Position numbers and translations under genes: made by a program. DNA of 64,000 nt from Mesodorylaimus sp. YZB2_4 (Eukaryota; Nematoda; Enoplea; Dorylaimida; Dorylaimidae), in contig JASANH010001039.1 of the NCBI GenBank assembly GCA_030248295.1, forward strand, positions 434,001-498,000. The letters are read 5' to 3'. This document shows, piece by piece, positions 56,456-64,000 of this stretch. The first letter of the stretch is position 1; each line of letters opens with the position of its first letter. Below the pieces are notes generated by a model. The model searched no databases. It was not told where the DNA came from and was given only the letters and a program-made list of their open reading frames with translations.

Positions 56456-56639
56456 TTGTTGTTTGTTTTTGTATTTTATCCATTTAATAATGAACAATCT
56501 TATTGCTCCGTCATTTTATAAATGACCATTTCATTCAGATTGCTGTGCCAGCTTTTTGTGGCAAAGTTAGTCTGCATGCAATGTTGTTGATCGGATGTAA
56601 GATCTGACTAACCTGGATTAAAATTTTATCATGCAAGAA

Positions 56640-57345
56640 CTTTAATGCGCTCTTCATGCAAAATTTCGCCGTGATTACCCTGCAATTACCTTCGACCGGG
56701 CCACCAGATATGCAAGTAGTGGGGGGCATTGCCAGACTGTCTCATTCATCTATAACCAAATAAGATAGTCTGCAGTTTTGCATCCACTGGCAGTGGGCAA
56801 GCAAAGGGCAAAGATCACAAGTCTTGGGATGAAAAAATATTGATCCACTTTAGTCAAATCATACATCCAATGCAAAGTCAGTCAGCAACATTGCTTGCGG
56901 ATTAACTCGGCCAGAAGAAACTGGCTTACAACAATCTGGATGAAATGGCCAAAGTATTTCCATCAAATATGTCACGATGCAAAGTCAGTCTACAACACTG
57001 CATGCAGACTGTTGAACTTCCTCTCCTTTGATCTTTATTTAATTAAAGGTTCACGTGAAGAGTGTCTAGGTTGACCTAATTCATGTGCTGTTTTATCGTG
57101 TATGCTATCATTAGATGGTGTTTGTGAGAGTGTTTTACAATGGCCAGAGAAATTTCAATCGTAATATTCGAGTGTAAAATAGCACTTGCCACATGCATGC
57201 ACGCAACGAATGATAACTGACATCTTCCTGTTAGAATTGAAAGGACATACAGTTATTCTGTGCGATGGCAGAGGCCACTACGCCCACACCTGATAGACTC
57301 ATGCATGATCGAGAGCTGGTTGCAATGGTCAATCTGTCGAGATAA
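56640..57345. repeat. Dispersed repeat, copy R6, first half inverted
   Basis: 56640-56830 is the inverted CKTADYLIW block. From 56840 the plus-oriented part runs through CATGCAGACTGTTG to the kinase-like VILCDGRGHYAH segment near 57255-57290. The arrangement equals that at 43270-44000. Confidence 0.55.
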
Positions 57346-58207
57346 CTTGCTGTTCAAGATCTCTCCAAGCAGAAAAATTTCAGTTCTATGCTGATCCCTG
57401 TAGGAAATCAGCATTAAACTGAAAAACTGATCTCTTTGACTCGAAAAACTGAGAAACATAAAACTGATTTTCTATGGCAGCAGTGAGAATAAAAGAGTAA
57501 AGATAGACCCTGTTAATTGCCGCACTTGATTAAGCTGGGGTGAATGGATTGAATTATAGTCCACAAATTCGCCTCTCATAGTTAAACATGTACTTAAACA
57601 CGCCTTCGAATTCGGAACTGAGGCACTAGGTGGGTGGAACAGACTGGAGAATAAATGTAAAAGTGAAGCCAACTCCAGCTTGATTCCATCTCACAGATCG
57701 AGACCACCAAATATTGCCATAATAAAACGTTTTTATTTTCCATTGGGGGCTGTATATAAATAGTTTGTACTACATAGATCTTCTGGGATCATCGATAATG
57801 AAGCAGAGTTTTGTGGCTGTTGGGGAGATCAAAATGAGACCCGGTTCTGCCTTCTAATTCTCTCACAGTAGAATGTTCTATGCCTGTGCATTTTTTGAGT
57901 TACCGCCTTTTTGCGATCGGCCGTATACTTTTTGAAAATGAACAGACCGGGAGACCTTTGTAATTTCTCATCGAGAGAAAGATAGTGCGAGTATAGCCAT
58001 GCGTGATTTGTGCGCGTGCTACAGCATGAATTCGAGGTGCCTTTGCCCCAATCACCGAACCTGCCTGGAAACTTTCGTATATTGGTGCTCAGGATTTCAA
58101 ATTGTCAGACAACTGTTTGCGCGAACGGCAGATTCGAAACGGCTAACTGTAATAATTTTTTTTCCGATACGGTAGTAATTTTTTTGTTGAGTTTTTTTTA
58201 ACGTTCC
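57346..58207. other. Spacer before duplication copy 2
   Basis: No gene. It contains an inverted match (57905-57950) to 44120-44155. Confidence 0.3.
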
Positions 58208-58246
58208 AATGGCCCTTCGGAGCAGAGAATAAAACAATGATTTCAC

Positions 58247-58252
58247 TTTATT
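58247..58252 (-). terminator. Polyadenylation signal AATAAA of lectin gene copy 2
   Basis: TTTATT on the plus strand, 127 nt past the stop at 58379. Same spacing as in copy 1. Confidence 0.55.
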
Positions 58253-58378
58253 GCGAGCAGTATTCTATCAATTAGAATCGTGCATATGCTATCTACCCGC
58301 AAAAGCCTGTTTACTGTACTGGAAATACTGCTGCGAGTCTTCCCTCAAAAACTGCACTATGAGGCAGAGATTACGCGA

Positions 58379-60068
58379 CTAGGGAACATAGTTGTAATGT
58401 GTGCACCCTCCATCCAAGAGCGATAACACGCTGCTGGCCGGATTCGTGAGTGGATCATGGATTGAACGAGTGAACAATTGACAAATAGGATTTTCTGTAT
58501 TCATCAAATTCTGGATGAAGTTGAAACTTCGACACCAGATTTTTTGCGCACAAGCGCAACCACATTCTTGAGGATCCGCCGCAGGCATGGTTTCGATCGG
58601 CGTTTCTGTCATACATCGATTAGTTTTCGTGTACGTTTCGTCATGAACTAGAAAAGTCGGATGCATTCGAGTATGTGCCTCCATAACATAATAACTTACC
58701 ACTGAACTGGCATACGACGCTTCGATTCGCAGCGCATCTGATATCGTAGAAGCTCACGGCTCCATTCGAGGATCCTAGCATGACGAAACAAAATTCGTTA
58801 TAATAATTGTCTTGACTGCTGCAAAGCTTGTGTTGTATCCAAGTTGTATTAGCCAAAGTCGTGCTGCGGGTATTGACGGCGTCGTACCAATACGTGGATA
58901 ATTGAGTGGCAAGACAAGACGTGCTGCCATTCGTTGAGTCATCCTTTCTCAAAGCTATCCAAACATGGAATGTATTGTTGTTCAACGGTAGTACATTCTA
59001 AAAAGATACTCTGATAAATATATACTCTTTTAGCCCAATTCAGTCACTTGACAAGTTACACTTTGCGTAGCGCATATGCGCAATATGATGCATGTGGGGA
59101 AGCGCTAATGATTCATCACATCGATATTTATTGGCCACACCAAGAAAAGGACTGGTGTGTGCTGCTCTGAAAATTGCACACCTCTGTAGGTATCGACCTG
59201 ATTCAAAAGATACCAACCTGACATGGTGCAGCTCGCTGTCGTGTTATCAGCGCATTCTCCCCCACAGTACACACAGTAAGTAAGCCATTACGCCAATCTT
59301 GTCCCTGATTTTTTTTTGCTTTATCATCAAACGCTGCACAGGTCATTTGAGCGCGAAGAGACTAATTACACATTGATCTGGATTGTTTACCTGGCTTCGA
59401 GTCGAACACCGGCGTATCATGTAGTTGGAGCAAGCAGTGATTGGCGCTAGTAGGAAGTTAACCACTCAGATTGATGTTTCACCAGTCTTATCTCAGACTA
59501 CTAGAAGTCGAAGCCTCTTACAGCTGCCCGTAACTACCCTCTAGCATGACAGGCAGGGAGAAAGACAAAAGGCAACGGCACAAAAGCACAAAAGAAGTCC
59601 TGATGACAAGAAAAATCAATGACTTACCAATAAATATTGCTTCACAGCATCACGCTCAAGTTGGCTATGAATTTGGAGTGGTATTGCATCCTGCTGATAA
59701 TCATGGCAAACAGACCAAGCTTGGTCCCACGTTGTTGAGACATTCGTCGCGAAGAAACATTTCCCACCGTGGATGATCCCTTGGACTCTAGCGCACGTTT
59801 CATTTTGGTTGGCTTGGGCTGAAAATGAAGAGTTCAACAGAATTTTTCCTGACCGATAGTGATGGACTTTTAAGGGTGCGACGGCAGAGAGGACCACGCT
59901 CGGACAGTACAGTACTGTAACTGCTGTAAAACACTGACACTACCCGCAATCTTTTTGCCAAGCGTAGTAAAGTCCTTTTGTGGGCAACATTCTACAATGA
60001 ATCAGGCACATGCGAACAAAGTTACCTCCCAACGCGGTGAAGATCAAACCAAGAATTAAAACTTTCAT
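58379..60068 (-). CDS. Secreted C-type lectin-like + PAN domain protein, copy 2
   Basis: The exons are 60068-60026 (43 nt), 59818-59628 (191 nt), 58997-58700 (298 nt) and 58647-58379 (269 nt, TAG). Lengths and phases are identical to copy 1, giving 266 residues. The signal peptide reads MKVLILGLIFTALG. All lectin and PAN cysteines are kept. Differences from copy 1 are scattered conservative changes (for example RVNG to RVQG, SNLKLDA to SQLERDA, and RAS to PAS near the C-terminus), with no stops or frameshifts. Both copies therefore look functional. Intron 3 is 52 nt in both. Confidence 0.88.
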
Positions 60069-60884
60069 GATCGAAGTGAAATTCGGCGATCAGCAGAGAC
60101 GGAACGGCTAACTTAGAAGATGAGGGTGCAGAATGACTGACAGCAAGCTCAAGCTCACAACACAGTGCGGGTTTGCAACTGCCACGAAAGATTCTTTGTA
60201 TGGTCTCGAACCTTTTCACTCAATAAAATTCTTACAATATCCAAACAAAAGAATGATAGTTCAGTTTTAATGAAGCGCGCCTAGAAACACAAATCGTTTG
60301 AGCACCCGACGTGCTTACTTATTTATGCTTACCCAATCAGGGACCTTCTCTTTTTTTAAGATAATGTTGATCGATATGACGGGCTCGTGCTTTTTCACTT
60401 GAGAAAGGACCATGTCGAGAAATGTAAGCACCGAAACAATAAATTTGCTCGAAATTTTTCACTCTATGTTACAAAATATATATTTGTTCAGGTAATTTCC
60501 GCATCTATGCTGCTTTTATTCTATTATAGTTTGTGACTCACCGCCCAAGCATTATCGAATAAAAATGATCTCTGCATGCACCTTGGCAACACTGCAAGCG
60601 AGAGTATGAAAAGACGGTCAACAAGAAAGAGTGCAGCTGGAACATTGACCATTGCACACACAAAAACTGCTTCAGAGTAGTTCCATCCAAACAAATTTTG
60701 ATCGGCTTCTTAAAAGTGGTAAACGATTAGAATTCTCGAACAGGATTCTTGTTCGTAAGCAGATACTAACAAATTTGTCATTTCCAAGACTATAATGAAC
60801 CTATGTGATCGAATTTTTAAGACAGGAAATTGTTTAACTGCCACAAACCCTTGTTGTTCTTAAGTCATCACCCGCCGGAAAGAG

Positions 60885-61142
60885 GCTGATATTGAAGGTG
60901 AAATCGAGCAGGGAGATGAGCCTGCATGACCTGTAAAACGTGTTCGTCTACTCTACTGGGGACCGAATGATAAGTGACAGGAGGATGCCAGACACTGATT
61001 AGAAAATCACTGTAGCAGAGGCAGGATTCAAGTGATAGGAAATAGTTTGCCGCTGTTGGGATGATGGAGAGGCAGAGAGAGAGATATGTTAAAAAATATT
61101 AGCTAGCATCGCCTGCAGTAATCTTGTCAAGTGAGGCCATTT
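60885..61142 (-). pseudogene. GPCR fragment, copy 2
   Basis: Matches 47440-47700, with further decay: a deletion near 60970 and an AGAG insertion at 61070-61084. It was already a pseudogene before the duplication, since both copies lack TM3-TM7. Confidence 0.6.
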
Positions 61143-61149
61143 ATGCGTT

Positions 61150-62510
61150 GCGAGAGGTTTTTGTGATTGGCTTGTTGACCATGGTTTTTACTCGATCCGG
61201 GAAGATTTTTTATGCATTCAACTTTTTACTTTTGTCAAAGCATGATACATGAATGTTAGTGTGGCCTGCGAAAACACCCTATTTCTAGTGGGAACACGTA
61301 CAACAAAACAACAAACGAGGCATGAAAGCGAGCAAAAAGATGATGATATCCAATTTCTCAAGCACTCGTTCAACGTGGTTCATCTCCACTCCCCTCTCCG
61401 AGCACACCAGTTATCATCATAGAGCGGATACATCGTGAGGGACAGCCGAAGCGTTGACTGCAATAGACAGTGCGCTTCCCATGATCACATGCACCTGGGA
61501 TATTGGCTCACATTGGGTCATGTTGGATCCTCTTGTATCACAAGTACCTTAAAAAAAGTTGTATGTTAGCGGCATACCAGACAAAAAACAGGCAGATGGC
61601 AAACAAAACGAAACAAGCAGGGAAAACGACGAGAGCGAACTTCTAACGAGTGGCACGCGTCATTTATGAACAGGCGCGTGAAGTCCTTCCACTGGCACTT
61701 GGAAAGCTCCTTACCAGATGATCTATAAGCAAGAAAAAAACAACACATTATCACAACTCCGAATGGTACCAATAAAACGAGCCAAACTGAAAGGATCATG
61801 TTTTCGCTTACATTTATAGATGAAAACGTGCCCACAAAAGTATTATATTCAATGGCAATGACACGTCAGTCGAACCCAAGATTGCAACATCGCTCGATGG
61901 CACAAAGTCCACTGCACCACTGCAATCTATTCTTAAGGGCCCCCAAAATGACTGAACATGCACACAATCAAAAAAGTAATGCGCAAGTGTGTCTGTAGAT
62001 TCCTCAAACCACTGACAGATGTCCGTAGTACAGATTTTCCGAGGAAAAAGGTACCGGCCAGTAGGAGCTAATCTGAGCAAAAGCCTCCATTGGAAGCCTG
62101 TAATTTGGGGAGGTAGCGGAAGGCGCAACAGAAGACGAAAATAAGGGAGGATGTCTCGGTTCGCTAGCTCTCTCCTCCAAGTTGTCTGAGCCGTAGGGAA
62201 TAGAGAACTCAGTTCCACCAGAAAAGAATAGAAGGTTTTTGACCTAAAACCGAAAATAGGAACATGGGAAATAGTCTTATGGCTAAAGAACCCAGGTCGA
62301 AGGGAAACGGAAAAACTCTCTGATACCCTTAGGTCAGCCAGAACCCGAGGACAATCCGTCAAGGTAGCCTTCCACTGTGGGGGGCAAGGAAGAAAACACC
62401 CGCCTAAAGTGAAACCACTCAGTCTGAGGAAGATAATTCGGTTGGCAATAAAAAGAGGAATGTCTGTTTCGAAGAACGAGCACTGTGTGCACGATATTTG
62501 ATAAGATTTC
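61150..62510 (-). mobile_element. Non-LTR retrotransposon 3' fragment with zf-RVT domain
   Basis: The minus frame 62362-61814 holds WRRELANRDILPYFRLLLR, then ITGFQWRLLLRLAPTGRYL and C..DICQWFEESTDTLAHYF.C....FW. This is the zinc-binding module found at the C-terminus of LINE reverse transcriptases (zf-RVT). The RT proper is missing (5' truncation). The fragment is absent from the matching place in copy 1 (about 47700-47800), so it arrived after the duplication or was lost from copy 1. Confidence 0.65.
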
Positions 62511-62514
62511 GTAT

Positions 62515-63230
62515 GCTGGGCTTGACAGTAATCACCTGCTCGCTGAGAGAAAACTGAGGGGCTGACGATGAGTGACGCAGGCCAGCCCTGTTTTATAACT
62601 GAAAAGCTCTCTGGAGAGTTTGGTTTTAGATTTTTCTGGGTTCCAAGAGCTCACCGTTAAATTCAGTGCACATTTTCACAATTGCGCCCCTTGCACTGTC
62701 GCGCGATTGATAGTCACGCCCCCGAGAAGTGTTTATAAAAAACGTGATGCTCATGATCGACGCAGGGTGATGACCTCCAGAGAAAAGGACGCGCCCGTCG
62801 ATGTGATTATCGCGGCTTCTCTGTGGCTCAAAATCAGTCTTCGCTTCGGTCGCAGGCTCTGTGGGTAACCCCAAGCTGTCATCGGTTGGAGCTACGCCTT
62901 ACGCCTTACGTGAGTATTCTGTCACACAGAGAAGCCTCCGACCTGAGAGGTCAATTCTCAATTCTATCCTGAAGGACAGTGCAGTCGATGCTTGTCAGCC
63001 GATTCGGGCAGTCGGCCACTTGTTCATTTTGCATCAGTACTCTTCCTTACTGTGATTTCTCTACAAAAACTTTAGCAGTGGGCGCAAGGAATTCGAAGCA
63101 GGTTCTCAAAATACAAGAAAGCCACACAAAAGTTACTATTTCCACTGCTTTCTGCTTGCTTCTGTCCAAAGACGGTTATGAAACTTTAATATCCGAACAT
63201 TGTATCGCGTTTTCCCACTGTGTCCTGCAT
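62515..63230. other. Duplicated non-coding flank of copy 2
   Basis: Counterpart of 47800-48590. It has several short indels relative to copy 1. No gene seen. Confidence 0.4.
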
Positions 63231-63233
63231 TTC

Positions 63234-63868
63234 TCATCGTCGCCTGCCCGTCAGTGACCTGTTGATACTGCAGTCGCGATCTTCATCCTTGAATTTCGAT
63301 TCCAAGTTGTACTTGCCCAAATCGTATGGATCTTTCTTTTTGTTGGTTGTGCTCACATAATCGTCCGGAATGGATATTTTGATCTTTCGTTGGCAACCCT
63401 GGAAAGGAAGTTCATGTAAGACTGGCTTCGTACATTGAAAAATTTTAATTTTCAGAAAGTTCACTAGTTGTTGCAATTCTGTTCAATTAAATAAGCTTTC
63501 GAAAGCTAGACGCGCATAAGACTTCATGTGAGGATTCATCTGTGTGAAACTGTCATAAGCAGCCTGCAGCGGTAAATTAAAGTTTGCGTTGTTCGAGATT
63601 TTTGAAATGGTCTATTAAAATATTTGTATCCAAGAGTAGCAAAGGGCTGTGAGAACACGCTCTTTGACGCTCCATAAAACAGTGAGTTACGAGTACCAAG
63701 TTGGTTCAAGCATGAAACTCACTTTTCCGATGCCAAACAAATCGTCATTGCAGTCAGTATAAATGTGCACTTCTGGTGTTATCTTGAACGACCGTTCGAC
63801 ATTTAATGTGATGAGGAACGTCCCATCGTCCTTGACAGCGATTTGGTCTTGATCGTCGAATCCAATAC
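63234..63868 (-). CDS. Transthyretin-like secreted protein, copy 2, partial (exons 2-3)
   Basis: Exon 2 is 63868-63723 (146 nt) and exon 3 is 63398-63234 (165 nt, TGA), both identical in length to copy 1. Exon 1, with the signal peptide, would lie just beyond base 64000. Two visible changes are E to G at the end of exon 2 and LGEY to LGKY in exon 3. No disabling mutations are seen, so the gene is probably functional. Confidence 0.85.
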
Positions 63869-64000
63869 CTGAAAAACTCTCAGATATACTCAGATACCGT
63901 GCTATCTCGCTCTGTGCTGACTGTTCTGCCGGCAGGACGCCTTATTCTAGACACACTACATTGCCTATGCCTGAGTTGACTACAGTAGCGTGTGTGATGT

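Larger units (their letters stand above)
58208..64000. repeat. Segmental duplication, copy 2 (partner 44735-49700)
   Basis: Carries the same three-gene block as copy 1, plus a LINE insertion between 61146 and 62515. The block runs to the end of the window. Confidence 0.88.

Noticed and set aside
44903-60068. Reading the lectin and PAN segments as separate intronless genes
   Set aside because: The separate frames lack proper ATG starts, and the four exons join with matching phases in both duplicated copies.
1-64000. CRISPR arrays, bacterial operons, prophage or integron structures
   Set aside because: No direct-repeat/spacer pattern and no operon-like packing; introns, TATA boxes, SINEs and LINEs show this is animal DNA.

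Overview
This window is eukaryotic, from a small animal that is most likely an ecdysozoan. Several genes reconstruct only when GT..AG introns of about 50-630 nt are removed with matching phases, and the gene content is metazoan: seven-transmembrane receptors, a C-type lectin + PAN protein, four-transmembrane MARVEL-like proteins and a transthyretin-like (TTL, PF01060-type) secreted protein. TTL proteins are best known from nematodes, so a nematode is possible. The intronless divergent receptors would also fit a tardigrade. I cannot settle the phylum from sequence alone.

Layout. 0.6-3.3 kb: two tandem minus-strand four-TM genes with identical exon architecture. 3.3-8 kb: mostly empty, with weak exon candidates. 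8.1-9.3 kb: a single-exon orphan GPCR; a paralogue lies at 29.2-30.7 kb. 10.5-13.3 kb: a LINE reverse-transcriptase remnant broken by three separate DNA-transposon insertions (a hAT-like element with a perfect 8-bp target duplication, a 129-bp MITE, and a Tigger/pogo-like element with TA duplication). 15-21.5 kb: tRNA-derived fragments, a SINE, a probable spliced gene on the minus strand (16.56-17.2 kb), an element with long inverted repeats, and an inverted copy of the Tigger-like unit. 22.5-23.4 kb: two small secreted-protein genes behind a TATA box. 23.4-29 kb: sparse.

31-39.4 kb: a second SINE copy, then a GPCR subfamily with one intact gene (33.7-34.9 kb) and a broken one. The broken gene is split into an N-terminal half (38.8-39.3 kb) and a C-terminal scrap (36.4 kb), separated by a decayed MULE transposase that itself carries a LINE tail. 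39.4-44 kb, 50.9-51.6 kb and 56.2-57.3 kb: copies of a dispersed repeat that carries decayed coding segments, one of which resembles an N4BP2L-type P-loop kinase.

44.7-49.7 kb and 58.2-64 kb are two copies of a segmental duplication. Each copy holds a C-type lectin + PAN gene, a GPCR pseudogene fragment and a TTL gene, all on the minus strand. The second copy has received a LINE fragment carrying a zf-RVT domain, and its TTL gene runs off the window end. Between the copies are a 108-bp minisatellite (53.1-53.7 kb), a Tc1-like element with intact ends (54.7-55.4 kb) and a SINE (55.8-56.1 kb).

The live genes encode membrane receptors and secreted recognition or matrix-type proteins, and there is no sign of a shared pathway beyond local gene duplication. 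All exon models are my own reading of splice sites and frames; no transcript evidence was available.
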